Shown in pieces: positions 7,646 through 16,770 of a DNA stretch of 64,000 bases. A program made the translations under genes and the position numbers. The notes under the pieces are model-generated. The model saw only the letters and a list, made by a program, of their open reading frames with translations. It searched no databases and had not been told where the DNA came from. Position 1 is the first letter of the stretch; the number at the start of each line of letters is the position of its first letter. The stretch comes from M3007 sp033764075 (GTDB lineage: Bacteria > Bacteroidota > Bacteroidia > Chitinophagales > Saprospiraceae), in the NCBI GenBank assembly GCA_033764075.1, contig JANRJH010000054.1:13167-77166 (forward strand), given 5' to 3'.

Positions 7646-8896
7646 TTAGAAGTCGTTGATGGACCGACCCAGGAAGGTCAGCACGCAACGGAATCCGATA
7701 TAGCATTTGGTGGTGTCCTGATATTCAAAGGAACGGGTAGACGTTTGCAGATAGTGCGCTACGTCTTTCCAGGAACCGCCGCGCACAACTTTGCGTTTTG
7801 CGGTTTTCTGGTCCTCCTCTTTCGCGTCGTAGCGGATGTCGGGGTTGAGATCATGCATAAAATTGTATGCATTTTCAAAGTACGCCGACTCTGTCCATTC
7901 CGCTGCATTTCCAGCCATATTGTACAGGCCGTAGTCATTCGGGTAGTAGCCGTCGGCCTTTACGGTGTACAGACCGCCGTCTTCCGGATAGTTACCGCGA
8001 CCGGGCTTGAAGTTGGCCAGCAGACAGCCTTTGGCGTTGCGGGTATAGTAGGCACCCCAGGGGTACGGCGCGTTGTCGTGCCCGCCCCGGGCGGCGTATT
8101 CCCATTCCGTTTCAGTAGGCAGACGGAAGTCTTCGGTGTTGATGCCCTGGTCGTTGTACATATCCCAGATTTTGGAGCGCCAGTAGCAGAAAGCCTTGGC
8201 CATTTTCCAGTTTACGCCCACCACCGGATACTCGTCGAAGGCCGGGTGCCAGAAGTAGTTACGCGTCATGGGCTCGTTGTACGAGTAGGCGTAATCGCGA
8301 ATCCAGCACAGGGTATCGGGATAAATCTTGATCTTTTCCTTGCGCAGGTGGCTGGTGCGGTTGCTGTTGCGGTCGTGGGCCGCGCGCTGCCAGTCCATCC
8401 ACTGGTATTCAAAGACCAGTTTGGACACGTCGAGTTCTTTGCGGCCGGAGAAACGCTCGTTGCCCTGATAGTAAAGGTCTTCGAGTTCCTCGGCGCTCTC
8501 TTCCCAGTCCACCTCCTGGTCCCAGTCCAGCAACTGCTTGTCGGAGGTTGAGCCGTCATCTTCCAGATAGAGGCCCATGGTTTCCAGCGCCAGCGAGTCG
8601 GACACCCACTGTACAAACTGGCGGTACTCGTTGTTGGTGATCTCTGTTTCGTCCATGTAAAAGCCTTGGACGGAGATCGCTTTGGGTCTGGCTACCAGGT
8701 TGCGAGAAACGTCCTCGTCACCCGAGCCAACGTGTACAACTCCCGACGGTACGTACACCATACCATAAGGATTAAGACCGTTCCACGTAGGGCGATCGGC
8801 CACGCCAAGCAGTTGGCCGGATTCCTTTCTGCCGCACGAAGATGCAGCCACTGCCACAATGAACAGAAGCAGGATTGAATTTTGCAGTTTTTTCAT
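7646..8896 (-). CDS. gldK: Type IX secretion / gliding motility lipoprotein GldK
   Basis: GldK (PorK) is the lipoprotein that, with GldN, builds the large periplasmic ring of the type IX secretion system. The chosen start gives 416 residues with the lipoprotein signal MKKLQNSILLLFIVAVAASSC, where Cys21 would be lipidated. The remainder is a formylglycine-enzyme-like (SUMF1) domain: MVYVPSGVVHVGSG, FYMDETEITNNEYRQFVQWV, RLPTETEWEYAARGG, and the C-terminal RGGSWKD...GFRCVL. These proteins use the fold structurally. The frame is open for another 64 codons upstream, but that part lacks family likeness and would hide the lipobox. Confidence 0.94.
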   Translation of the reverse strand: MKKLQNSILLLFIVAVAASSCGRKESGQLLGVADRPTWNGLNPYGMVYVPSGVVHVGSGDEDVSRNLVARPKAISVQGFYMDETEITNNEYRQFVQWVSDSLALETMGLYLEDDGSTSDKQLLDWDQEVDWEESAEELEDLYYQGNERFSGRKELDVSKLVFEYQWMDWQRAAHDRNSNRTSHLRKEKIKIYPDTLCWIRDYAYSYNEPMTRNYFWHPAFDEYPVVGVNWKMAKAFCYWRSKIWDMYNDQGINTEDFRLPTETEWEYAARGGHDNAPYPWGAYYTRNAKGCLLANFKPGRGNYPEDGGLYTVKADGYYPNDYGLYNMAGNAAEWTESAYFENAYNFMHDLNPDIRYDAKEEDQKTAKRKVVRGGSWKDVAHYLQTSTRSFEYQDTTKCYIGFRCVLTFLGRSINDF

Positions 8897-8948
8897 GTTA
8901 ACACCCGTGTTTTTTCCTACTTTTTTAGTCGGTTTGGAAAAGTGGCCG

Positions 8949-8977
8949 TAAAGATAGCAGCATTGTGAAGAATACAA
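8949..8977 (-). promoter_or_regulatory. Putative gldK promoter
   Basis: Minus-strand TATCTTTA (8956-8949) differs from TAnnTTTG only at the last base, and TTG (8977-8975) lies 18 bases upstream. The distance to the gldK ATG at 8896 is about 50 nt. It supports the downstream gldK start chosen here. Confidence 0.45.
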
Positions 8978-9105
8978 GTGGATTAAGCGAAATTTTTGCC
9001 AAACCTTGTTTTGTTTAAAGCTACGCAGTAACGTTTCGTTAACGTTTTGTGGTATGCGCCCCGGTCTTTTTTTAACAAAAAAACGCAAAAGGGCTGCTGG
9101 GTGCG

Positions 9106-10110
9106 CTAAAAGAAGCGCGGATTATAGATTACCGGCGGCAGCTTACCTACGCCGATGGGTTTATTGAGGCTGTACCGGAGCAATAACTCGTGGCTACCCC
9201 GGTTCACGTCGCGCAAGGCAGACAACGGGATGTCGTAACCATAGGCGAGGGTGGTTTTTTCATTCAACCGGAATCCACCCAAAATAGTTACCGCATCCTT
9301 GCTGTTCGCGCCCGCCCCCCGGAAAGAAGCACCGGCAAAAATATTTTCCTGCCATTGCAAAACGGCAGAAATTTCCAGTTGTGTCTCAATTATGTCAGTT
9401 TTAACCAAAAACGCCGGTTTGATCTGCAGCCCATCCGGCTCTCCAAACCGATAGCCCCCCTGGACAATCGCTTGCTGGACGGGTTTCAGTCGGAAACTGC
9501 CGCCCGATGCTTCGAGTTCCGGGGCGAAAACAGGTTGTACAGCCGCACCCAGGTTCATCCGGCCCAGCACCGCCCAAACCCCTGCCTCGAACACCGGTGT
9601 GGAGGCGGTTACGCTGGCCTCGGGCAGGAAGGGGTCGTTGTGCTGGAAAATACCGCTCGGGCTGTCGTAGGTGCCTTCGGGCGCGCGTAGCTTGTTCCCG
9701 TCGAGCACGTACTGCATGAACCCGGCGCTGCCGCCGACAGAGAGCGCACTGTTCTTGCCCAGTCCGATCTGGTAGCTATAGCTGAGCACTGCCTGGGTAG
9801 CCCGGTGTGCGCCGATGATATCGTTGTCCACTTTCAGACCAACCCCGCTGTTGATCGCAAACAGGGGCAGGTGGGCGTTCACCTGCTGGCTGGCCGGCGC
9901 GCCTTCCAGGTTGCTCCATTGCTGCCGGTACACACCAGTGGCCACCAGGGTGTTTTCCAAGCCCGCAAATGCCGGATTATAGGCATAAGGATTCAGCATA
10001 AACAAGGTGTACTGGGGCGCCTGCTGGGCCGCAAGGGGCGCAGACCAACCCGTCAGCGCCAGCATCCAGATCACAAATGCCGGAAAACGGAAGGTATCAG
10101 TTGAATGCAT
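9106..10110 (-). CDS. PorP/SprF family type IX secretion membrane protein
   Basis: The 334-residue protein belongs to the PorP/SprF family of outer-membrane barrels that work with the type IX secretion system and carry or anchor its cargo. A signal peptide (FPAFVIWMLALTGWSAPLAAQ) precedes the family signature QAPQYTLFMLNPYAYNPAFAG. Further matches are TGVYRQQWSNLEGAP, a run of barrel strands, and AYGYDIPLSAL near the end. The gene starts 13 bp after the DUF255 gene and is followed by gldK, which gives the Porphyromonas order porPKLMN. An ATG seven codons upstream, overlapping the previous gene, is also possible. Confidence 0.9.
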   Translation of the reverse strand: MHSTDTFRFPAFVIWMLALTGWSAPLAAQQAPQYTLFMLNPYAYNPAFAGLENTLVATGVYRQQWSNLEGAPASQQVNAHLPLFAINSGVGLKVDNDIIGAHRATQAVLSYSYQIGLGKNSALSVGGSAGFMQYVLDGNKLRAPEGTYDSPSGIFQHNDPFLPEASVTASTPVFEAGVWAVLGRMNLGAAVQPVFAPELEASGGSFRLKPVQQAIVQGGYRFGEPDGLQIKPAFLVKTDIIETQLEISAVLQWQENIFAGASFRGAGANSKDAVTILGGFRLNEKTTLAYGYDIPLSALRDVNRGSHELLLRYSLNKPIGVGKLPPVIYNPRFF

Positions 10111-10123
10111 AGGACGGATATTT

Positions 10124-12190
10124 TCACGCATGGACAAGTTCCAGAAACGCCGCAATGGTTTGAACAGGCTGTTGACACGCATAGTTACGACAAACGTAGA
10201 TGAGTGCATCCGCTTGTCCGGTTTTGTTTTCCAACAGGGGCAGCTCGGCACTTTCGACCGGCGTGGCGGCCAGCACGGCATTGGGCACGTGCTTTTGCCG
10301 GATACTTTTTGCCTTGTCCGATGCATTCCGGCCAACGATGGCCACTTCGTGCCACCCGAAGACGGCGTACTGCATGGCGTCTGCCCACCGTTCGAAAGAC
10401 AGCGGGAAACGCTCAACCGTATCCCGCAGTTCGAGCAGCATAGCCTCCGAACGCGTCCGCCAGTCGGACTTGTCCAACAACAACCCCAGGCGTTGGAGGT
10501 TGAGCGCCATGGTGCTGTTGCCCGATGGCGTGGCGTTGTCGTACAGGTCTTTTTTGCGCATGACCAGATCGTGGCGGCGGCTGTCGGTGAAATAGAACAA
10601 CGGGCCGTCCTGCTCGGAGAAATAACTCCAAACAACGTCCGTATATTTTTCTGCTTGTTGCAAATAGCCGACATCAAAGCTGATCTCGTAAACATGGATC
10701 AGCGCTTCGATCAAAAAAGCGTAGTCTTCCAGGAAAGCGTCGTACTGTGTCCGACCGTTTTTCCAGGTATGGAATACGCGTTCGCCGTCGACAAATTTGT
10801 CCAGCATAAAGGTCATGCTGCGCAGTGCGACGGCTTTCCAGGGTTCGTGCCCCGTGGCGGTGTAGGCGGCTGCGTAGGCGGTGCACATGAGGGCGTTCCA
10901 GCTGAGCAGGCATTTATCGTCGAGTCCGGGCGGCACCCGCTGCCTACGAGCCTCGAGCAACATGGCGCCGGCGCGCTGGATTTGCGCGCGCAGCGCTGCC
11001 GGATCCATCTGGTGGCGTTCGGCGAACGCGTCGTAGTCTTCCGCCCGCCACAGGATGTTGCGGTGCTCCCAGTTGCCCGCTTCACTGACGCCGTAAAACG
11101 CCTCGAACAGTGCCGCTTCATCGGGAGGCAGCAGGGCGTCTATCTCCGCCTTGTCCCACACGTAATATTTTCCTTCCACCCCTTCGGAGTCGGCATCCTG
11201 GGCGGAGAAAAAGCCCCCTTCCGCGTGGGTCATCTCGCGTTCCACATAGGCCAGCGTCTCCGAAATCGTTGCCCGGTAGCGTTCCTCGCCGGTGATCTTG
11301 TAGGCGTCGGCCAGCAGGGCGACCAGCAGGGCGTTATCGTACAGCATTTTTTCGAAATGTGGCACCAGCCAGGCCGCGTCGGTGCTGTAACGCGCAAACC
11401 CGCCGCCGATCTGGTCGTACATGCCGCCCTGAATCATCTTGTCCAGCGACAGCCGTGCGTGTTCCAGCGCTTCGGCATTTCCGGTGAAATGGTGGTAGTT
11501 GAACAGGAAGCGGATGGCCATGGTGGACGGGAACTTCGGCGCCGCCCCAAAACCGCCTTCCTGGCGGTCGAACTGGTCGCGCATCCGATAGTAGATGTTG
11601 TCGAGCAAATCCCGGCTGAACGGGTTCTCAGCGGACACTCCCACCGCATCTGCAGCCGGCACATCGGAACCCACTTTTTTTACCAGCACGTTGTCGTTGC
11701 GGTGCAGGAAGCCCATGATTCGCTCGGCCTGTTCCTCGATGACCTCGCGTTTGGTATCCCACAGGTTGGCGATGTGCTGCAGCAGCTGCAGCCAGGAGGG
11801 GCGGTTGAAGGCAGGCCGGGGCGGGTAGTAGGTGCCGGCGAAAAACGGCCTGCCGTCGGGCAGCAAAAAAGCGTTCAGCGGCCACCCGCCGCCGCCGGTC
11901 AGCACCTGACAGGCATCCATATATACGGCGTCCACGTCGGGGCGCTCCTCGCGGTCCACTTTAATATTTATAAATCGTTCGTTCATAAACGCCGCGATGT
12001 CCTCGTTCTCGAACGATTCCCGCTCCATGACGTGGCACCAGTGACAGGTGGAGTAGCCGATGCTGACCAGCAACGGCTTGTCTTCTGCCTGCGCACGCGC
12101 AAAGGCTTCGGGCTTCCAGGCGTACCAGTCGACCGGGTTGTGGGCGTGCTGGAGGAGGTAGGGGGAGGTTTCGGTGTGGAGGCGGTTCAT
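10124..12190 (-). CDS. DUF255 thioredoxin-like / YyaL family protein
   Basis: Member of the DUF255 (YyaL, SPATA20) family, 688 residues. The N-terminal thioredoxin fold begins with NRLHTETSPYLLQHAHNPVDW and carries Cys49-His-Trp-Cys52 in STCHWCHVMERESF, then KVDREERPDVDAVYM and GGGGWPLNAFLLPDGRPFFAGT. The rest is an alpha/alpha toroid like those of glycan-processing enzymes, with DQIGGGFARYSTDAAWLVPHFEKMLYDNA. No signal peptide is seen, so it is probably cytoplasmic. The biochemical role of the family is not settled. It is upstream of porP by 13 bp and may be co-transcribed. Its own upstream region is a 7-base repeat array. Confidence 0.88.
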   Translation of the reverse strand: MNRLHTETSPYLLQHAHNPVDWYAWKPEAFARAQAEDKPLLVSIGYSTCHWCHVMERESFENEDIAAFMNERFINIKVDREERPDVDAVYMDACQVLTGGGGWPLNAFLLPDGRPFFAGTYYPPRPAFNRPSWLQLLQHIANLWDTKREVIEEQAERIMGFLHRNDNVLVKKVGSDVPAADAVGVSAENPFSRDLLDNIYYRMRDQFDRQEGGFGAAPKFPSTMAIRFLFNYHHFTGNAEALEHARLSLDKMIQGGMYDQIGGGFARYSTDAAWLVPHFEKMLYDNALLVALLADAYKITGEERYRATISETLAYVEREMTHAEGGFFSAQDADSEGVEGKYYVWDKAEIDALLPPDEAALFEAFYGVSEAGNWEHRNILWRAEDYDAFAERHQMDPAALRAQIQRAGAMLLEARRQRVPPGLDDKCLLSWNALMCTAYAAAYTATGHEPWKAVALRSMTFMLDKFVDGERVFHTWKNGRTQYDAFLEDYAFLIEALIHVYEISFDVGYLQQAEKYTDVVWSYFSEQDGPLFYFTDSRRHDLVMRKKDLYDNATPSGNSTMALNLQRLGLLLDKSDWRTRSEAMLLELRDTVERFPLSFERWADAMQYAVFGWHEVAIVGRNASDKAKSIRQKHVPNAVLAATPVESAELPLLENKTGQADALIYVCRNYACQQPVQTIAAFLELVHA

Positions 12191-12208
12191 GGCTTACGGC
12201 TTACGGTG

Positions 12209-12276
12209 GTCGGTAGTCGGCTTTCGGTAGTCGGTAGTCGGTTGTCGGTTGTCGGTTGTCGGTTGTCGGTTGTCGG
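12209..12276. repeat. Tandem 7-base repeat array (CGGTNGT type)
   Basis: About nine to ten units of a 7-base motif close to CGGTTGT or CGGTAGT stand in a row, about 18 bp upstream of the DUF255 start codon. Units are uniform toward the right end and vary toward the left. The same motif in the same orientation occurs at 43886-43962. There are no unique spacers. Confidence 0.85.
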
Positions 12277-12350
12277 CTTTGGGTGGATTTGTTGATGGAT
12301 AAAACGTTGGTTGGGTGTTTTCGTTCTGGCCGGCCATTAACTTAAATGGC

Positions 12351-12446
12351 ACACGGATTTAACGGATCGCTGCGCGAACGCGGATAGAACGGATTTTTTT
12401 AATCCGCGTTAATCCGTGTTCGCGCAGCGATCCGTTAAATCCGTGT
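12351..12446. repeat. Palindromic CGGAT-rich intergenic element, copy 1
   Basis: Two perfectly complementary 28-bp arms (12351-12378 and 12419-12446) enclose a 40-bp centre that itself can pair (CGCGGAT with ATCCGCG). The CGGAT core recurs every 10-20 bases. Related sequence occurs twice at 16771-16980. Lying past the mscS stop, it could also act as a terminator on the minus strand. The gap 12191-12484 contains this element and the 7-base array and nothing else recognised. Confidence 0.85.
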
Positions 12447-12484
12447 TCTATTACCTATTACACGAAAGATTAAGGCGCGCCCGT

Positions 12485-13387
12485 TCAAGCCAAACCCGAC
12501 AACGCCTCCAAATCCGGAATGTTATCCACCAACCGGCCGCGGTTGCTGATGATGGACACCAGGCTGCGGTTGGCGGTTTTACGTATGGCGCGCTCGAGTT
12601 CCTTGTTGGGTTGATTGAGAATATACTGGAACTTCATCACCAGGCTGTCCTTGCGCATTTCGACGACGCGCAGGTAGTAACTGTCGGGCTTGATCAGGTG
12701 GTGATAAGCTTCGAGGGAGTTGACGAGTTCGCGTTCCAGTTCCTCGACCGAGTTGAGGTATTTCAGGTCGATGGTAAAATCGATGCTGGTGCGTTTGTTG
12801 ACCGTTTTGGTGTAATTGATCACTTCTGCGTTCATCACGACGTTGTTGGGGATGTAGATCACGTCGTCGTCGTCGTTGAGCAGGTGCACGTTTTGCAGGG
12901 TGATGTCGATGATGCGACCGCGCTGGTTGCCAATGCGCACATCATCCCGGAGGTCGAGCTGACCTGAAAACGTGATGATCATGCCGTTGAGCATGTTGGA
13001 AATGTAGTCCTTGAACAGGATGGCCAGACCGGCAAAGATGATCGACAGGGAAGTGAACAGTTCCCGGACGTTGATGTGAAACAGCGAGAGTATTCCGAGC
13101 ATTACGCCCATCACCAGCAGCAGGGAGTAAATCTGGTTGATGCCGATGATAAAATTGTCTGTCCCGGTAATCTTGTGCCGCCGTTTGTAATACGCGACGA
13201 TGAAGACCTGCAAAAAATCGAGCAGCAGGAGGAAAATGGCAATACTCAGAATGGTTTCGGCATAAAATGCAAAGCCGGCTTTCAGCTTGGGATTCCGGAT
13301 GAGTGTTGCCAATTCCACCTCGCCGCTGCGCAGAAAAAACAGCAGCACGAGCACGCCGAATTTGAGCAGCAGGATCAGTTGTTTCAT
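12485..13387 (-). CDS. MscS-type mechanosensitive ion channel
   Basis: Small-conductance mechanosensitive channel of 300 residues. There are membrane helices near residues 5-22, 35-65, 85-105 and a pore helix at about 110-140 (SLSIIFAGLAILFKDYISNMLNG). The beta domain follows, with FSGQLDLRDDVRIGNQRGRIIDITLQ and YIPNNVVMNAEVINYT, the classic MscS pattern of G-x-V-x-x-I followed by IPN. The channel would open under membrane tension during osmotic downshock. A TTG start at 13399 would overlap the alanine dehydrogenase stop; the ATG at 13387 is preferred. It is co-directional with ald and likely co-transcribed. Confidence 0.88.
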   Translation of the reverse strand: MKQLILLLKFGVLVLLFFLRSGEVELATLIRNPKLKAGFAFYAETILSIAIFLLLLDFLQVFIVAYYKRRHKITGTDNFIIGINQIYSLLLVMGVMLGILSLFHINVRELFTSLSIIFAGLAILFKDYISNMLNGMIITFSGQLDLRDDVRIGNQRGRIIDITLQNVHLLNDDDDVIYIPNNVVMNAEVINYTKTVNKRTSIDFTIDLKYLNSVEELERELVNSLEAYHHLIKPDSYYLRVVEMRKDSLVMKFQYILNQPNKELERAIRKTANRSLVSIISNRGRLVDNIPDLEALSGLA

Positions 13388-13395
13388 AAGACGGG

Positions 13396-14508
13396 TCAAA
13401 GCACGGCGGCCACGTCGGTATACGGAAGGTCAAATGCCTCGGAAACGCCTTTGTAGACCACCTTTCCATGTACAACGTTAAGACCCAGTCGAAGTTCATG
13501 GTTGTCGCGGCAAGCCTGCTGCCAGTTTTTATTGGCCAGCTGGATGGCGTAGGGCAGTGTAGCGTTGGTGAGCGCCACGGTGGAGGTGAAGGGCACGGCG
13601 CCCGGCATGTTGGCCACCGAGTAGTGCACCACGTGATCGATGATGTAGATGGGGTCGTCGTGCGTTGTGGGGCGGGTAGTTTCGAAGCATCCGCCCTGAT
13701 CCACCGCTACGTCGACCAGCACGGTGCCGGGCTTGATCAGCTTGAGCATGTCGCGGGTGATCAGCTTGGGGGCTTTGGCGCCAGGGATGAGCACGGCGCC
13801 CACGATGAGGTCGTGGGTCTGGATGAGCTGGCGCATGTTGTACTCGTTGGAGAACAGGGTCACCACATTGGCGGGCATCACGTCGTTGAGGTAACGCAGG
13901 CGGGTGAGGTTCACGTCGAGAATGGTCACCTGGGCGCCCAGGCCTGCGGCCATGCGGGCTGCCTGTGTGCCCACCACGCCGCCACCGATGATCAACACGC
14001 GGCCGGGCGGCACGCCGGGAACGCCACCCAGCAACACCCCGCGCCCCTTAACGGGTTTCTCCAGGTATTTGGCGCCCTGCTGAATGGCCATGCGGCCCGC
14101 CACCTCGCTCATGGGAATGAGCAGAGGCAACTGGCGGTCGGTGGTTTCCACCGTTTCGTAGGCCAGGCACACCGCGCCACTGTCGATCATGGCGCGGGTG
14201 AGCTCCTCGCTGGAGGCGAAGTGAAAATAGGTGAAAATCAGCTGGCCGGCCCGCGCGCGCTTGTACTCCACAGCAATAGGCTCTTTCACCTTCATGATCA
14301 TGTCGGCCTTGGCCCATACCTCATCGGCGGAGGACAATACCGTGGCGTGCGCGCCCTGGTATTCTTCATCTTCAAAACCGCTGCCGACGCCGGCCTGTGT
14401 TTCTACGAACACCTGATGGCCCCGGCGATGCAGTTCCAGCGCGCCGGCGGGGGTGAGGGCTACGCGGTTTTCGTTGCTTTTGATTTCTTTCGGAACACCT
14501 ATGATCAT
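13396..14508 (-). CDS. ald: Alanine dehydrogenase
   Basis: NAD-dependent alanine dehydrogenase (L-alanine to pyruvate and ammonia), 370 residues against about 370 in the family. MIIGVPKEIKSNENRVALTP is the standard N-terminus with the pyruvate-binding Arg. Lys in MIMKVKEP and His in FTYFHFASS form the active site, RVLIIGGGVVGTQAARMA is the NAD-binding fold, and VDVAVDQGGCFETTRPTTH is the catalytic Asp segment. The open frame extends 38 codons upstream, but those residues precede the family start and are not translated sequence in relatives. The mscS gene begins directly after the stop codon. Confidence 0.96.
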   Translation of the reverse strand: MIIGVPKEIKSNENRVALTPAGALELHRRGHQVFVETQAGVGSGFEDEEYQGAHATVLSSADEVWAKADMIMKVKEPIAVEYKRARAGQLIFTYFHFASSEELTRAMIDSGAVCLAYETVETTDRQLPLLIPMSEVAGRMAIQQGAKYLEKPVKGRGVLLGGVPGVPPGRVLIIGGGVVGTQAARMAAGLGAQVTILDVNLTRLRYLNDVMPANVVTLFSNEYNMRQLIQTHDLIVGAVLIPGAKAPKLITRDMLKLIKPGTVLVDVAVDQGGCFETTRPTTHDDPIYIIDHVVHYSVANMPGAVPFTSTVALTNATLPYAIQLANKNWQQACRDNHELRLGLNVVHGKVVYKGVSEAFDLPYTDVAAVL

Positions 14509-14676
14509 GGATCTTGAATGTTGGATGGTTAGGAGGTGGAAGGGCACAAAGGGTCGGACGTTGGGGGCAGCAAAGGTAGAAAAACAGCTTTTGTACCACA
14601 CACAAAATATTTGCGCATCCACACACAGAATGTCACATTCGGCAGATTGCTTACCTTCGTGACCAAATAACGTCGT

Positions 14677-15765
14677 ATGAGATTCAGTTGTCTATTCGTT
14701 TTGCTCTTCGTTTTTCCCGGCATCATGTGTGCCCAGGAATTCGATTACCACAGGTATGAGGGCACCATCGGCGACAAGCGCGTCGTCCTCCACCTGCACA
14801 AAAACGCCTTCAGGGAGTACGTCAACGGGGAAAACCTCAACGTCGTGCAGTACCGCGGGATGTTTTACAACGCTGCACACGACATGCCGGTCGCCATTAA
14901 CGGATCGCCCGACGAGGCAGGGCGCCTCAACCTGTATGAAGCCCGCAGCAGCATGCAGTTGGTGCAAACCGGCACAACACTCAGCGGAACCTGGACCGAC
15001 GAAGGCAGCACCAAAACCTACCCCGTTGAGCTCCGGGAAGCCTATCCCAACGGAAGCGTTGCCTTCACCGGGTATTCCTTCTACGACCGCAAGCCCCTGT
15101 TCCCGCAAAAGAACACCTCTCCCGGAATGCAGGTAAACCTCTGCTGGCTGGAACCCTCCGGCAAGATGCCGGAAGAAACACGCAAGTTTCTCCGGGAAGT
15201 GATCCACCGTGAAATGATGGGCACAACCCAGCCCTGTTGCCCTGGCCCTGAAAAAGCGTTCGAGACGATTCGCGACGAGCAATTCCGCATGTACGACGAG
15301 GAGTTCAGGGAAACACTCCAGCAAGACCCCGAGATGCCGGAGCACATGATGAATTTTTCGGACGAACAGGTCGTGGCGGTGTTGTACAACGACAAGCACC
15401 TGCTCAGCCTCGGGTTTACCCACTATTTCTACTCCGGTGGCGCCCACGGCAACTACGCGACCACCACGCGCAGCTACGACCTGAAAAAGCGAAAAGCCAT
15501 CGAACTGTCGGACGTGTTCAGCCCCGGATACGAAAAACCGCTGGAAGGGGCACTGGACCGGGCTGCGCGGGTGTACATGGAACTGAAACCCACCGATAAA
15601 CTCGAAAACGCCTACCTGGTGGAGAAAATCCCGGTCACTGACAATTTTTACCTCACCGGCAAGGGTATAGTCTTCAGCTACCCGCCCTACGAGATTGCCG
15701 CCTACGCCAATGGGCAGATCGATCTGTTTATTCCGTTCGATCAATTGGGTCCCTGGGTAAAATAA
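14677..15765 (+). CDS. Exported DUF3298 / RsiV-like protein
   Basis: The 362-residue protein has a signal peptide (MRFSCLFVLLFVFPGIMCAQ) and a C-terminal DUF3298 domain of the RsiV type: FSDEQVVAVLYNDKHLLSLGFTHYF, then GGAHGNYATTTRSYDLKKRKAIELSDVF and the closing GKGIVFSYPPYEIAAYANG, which is the most typical stretch. In Bacillus this fold binds lysozyme in the anti-sigma factor RsiV, but here no membrane helix or sigma factor gene is present, so the role is unknown. A -7 type box TACCTTCG lies at 14652-14659, 18 bp before the ATG. Confidence 0.83.
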   Translation: MRFSCLFVLLFVFPGIMCAQEFDYHRYEGTIGDKRVVLHLHKNAFREYVNGENLNVVQYRGMFYNAAHDMPVAINGSPDEAGRLNLYEARSSMQLVQTGTTLSGTWTDEGSTKTYPVELREAYPNGSVAFTGYSFYDRKPLFPQKNTSPGMQVNLCWLEPSGKMPEETRKFLREVIHREMMGTTQPCCPGPEKAFETIRDEQFRMYDEEFRETLQQDPEMPEHMMNFSDEQVVAVLYNDKHLLSLGFTHYFYSGGAHGNYATTTRSYDLKKRKAIELSDVFSPGYEKPLEGALDRAARVYMELKPTDKLENAYLVEKIPVTDNFYLTGKGIVFSYPPYEIAAYANGQIDLFIPFDQLGPWVK

Positions 15766-15791
15766 AAAAGGCACGTGACTTTTCACGTGCC
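15760..15791 (-). terminator. Rho-independent terminator of mqnD
   Basis: The inverted repeat GGCACGTG/CACGTGCC (15770-15777 and 15784-15791) with a 6-nt loop is followed on the minus strand by a T6 run. It lies 78 nt past mqnD and just after the convergent DUF3298 stop. Confidence 0.75.
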
Positions 15792-15868
15792 CCGAATTCC
15801 GAAAAATTCGAAACAATACTTACACAATTTTTGGTATGCGAAAATCATGCCGGAATTGTGGTATTTTT

Positions 15869-16693
15869 CTAATCAATAAAAATTTGCTTGTTAATTAACG
15901 GCACTACGCCCGACGCGCGGCCCCTGCTGAACAGTTCCGCCACGGCAGCCCGGCCCTCGGCGCCCAGGTCGCGGGTAAAGTCGGTGACATACAGGTCGAT
16001 GTGGGCTTTCATCACCGACTCTTCCATGGCCTGGGCGTGCCGGCGCACGTAGGGCATCACGTCGGCCGTGTGGTCAAACGCATACGCAACGCTGCGCCGC
16101 AACACGCGGTCGATGACCGGCCACAGCTGCGGATCGACCTTTCTGTTCACCACAATACCCCCCAAGGGAATGGGGAACCCCGTGTGTTCCTCCCAGAATT
16201 CGCCCAGGTCGCGCAGCCTGACCAGGCCTTTGCTTTCGTAGGTGAAACGGTTCTCGTGGATGATGAGTCCGGCATCAAATCGGCCGGCCACCACCGCGTC
16301 TTCGATGTCGGAAAACAACAATTCCTCCTTGTGCGTCGACTCCGGGTAGGCCAGGCCCAGCAGGAAGTTGGCCGTTGTCATACGGCCGGGTATGGCGATC
16401 CTGGCGCAGTTGATCTCGCCGGGGGTCAAGGGCTCGCGGGCCACCAGCAAGGGGCCGCAGTTGCGCCCCAGGGCGCTGCCGGCGTTGAGCAGTGCGTACC
16501 GGTCGGTGAGGTGTGCCAGGGCGTGGTAGCTGAGCTTGGTGACGTCGATGTCGCCCGCGAAGGCGCGGCGGTTGAGGGCCTCCACGTCGTCGATCACGGG
16601 CTCGAACGACAGGCCTTCAGTGTCGATTTTGCCGTGGATGAGGGCGTCGAAGATGAAGGTGTCGTTGGGGCAGGGGGAGAAGCCGATGGTCAT
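15869..16693 (-). CDS. mqnD: 1,4-dihydroxy-6-naphthoate synthase MqnD
   Basis: MqnD turns cyclic de-hypoxanthinyl futalosine into 1,4-dihydroxy-6-naphthoate in the futalosine pathway to menaquinone. The 274 residues fit the family. The N-terminal IGFSPCPNDTFIFDALIHGKID is its signature, followed by TKLSYHALAHLTDRYALLNAGSALGRNCGPLLV, FDAGLIIHENRFTY with the catalytic His, and HTGFPIPLGGIVVNR. The frame is open upstream to 16999 through repeat element DNA; the ATG at 16693 gives the normal N-terminus. A second pathway gene, mqnB, lies 14 kb away. Confidence 0.95.
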   Translation of the reverse strand: MTIGFSPCPNDTFIFDALIHGKIDTEGLSFEPVIDDVEALNRRAFAGDIDVTKLSYHALAHLTDRYALLNAGSALGRNCGPLLVAREPLTPGEINCARIAIPGRMTTANFLLGLAYPESTHKEELLFSDIEDAVVAGRFDAGLIIHENRFTYESKGLVRLRDLGEFWEEHTGFPIPLGGIVVNRKVDPQLWPVIDRVLRRSVAYAFDHTADVMPYVRRHAQAMEESVMKAHIDLYVTDFTRDLGAEGRAAVAELFSRGRASGVVPLINKQIFID

Positions 16694-16770
16694 GGTGGGC
16701 AGTTGTGAAAGGGGGTGCTTGTGGACGTTTTGCGGTTTGTGCTGGACGGTTGATTTTCCGCTCGTGGCGG

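Noticed and set aside
7646..8896. GldK gene as a formylglycine-generating enzyme or sulfatase modifier
   Set aside because: The fold is the same, but the lipobox, the sequence and the place before gldLMN identify GldK.
12209..12276. Array as a CRISPR
   Set aside because: Units are 7 bases and follow each other without unique spacers, and there are no cas genes.
10007..12295. Open frame of 762 codons opposite the DUF255 gene
   Set aside because: Antisense to a conserved protein with CxxC and long family matches; it has no recognisable domain and ends in the repeat array.
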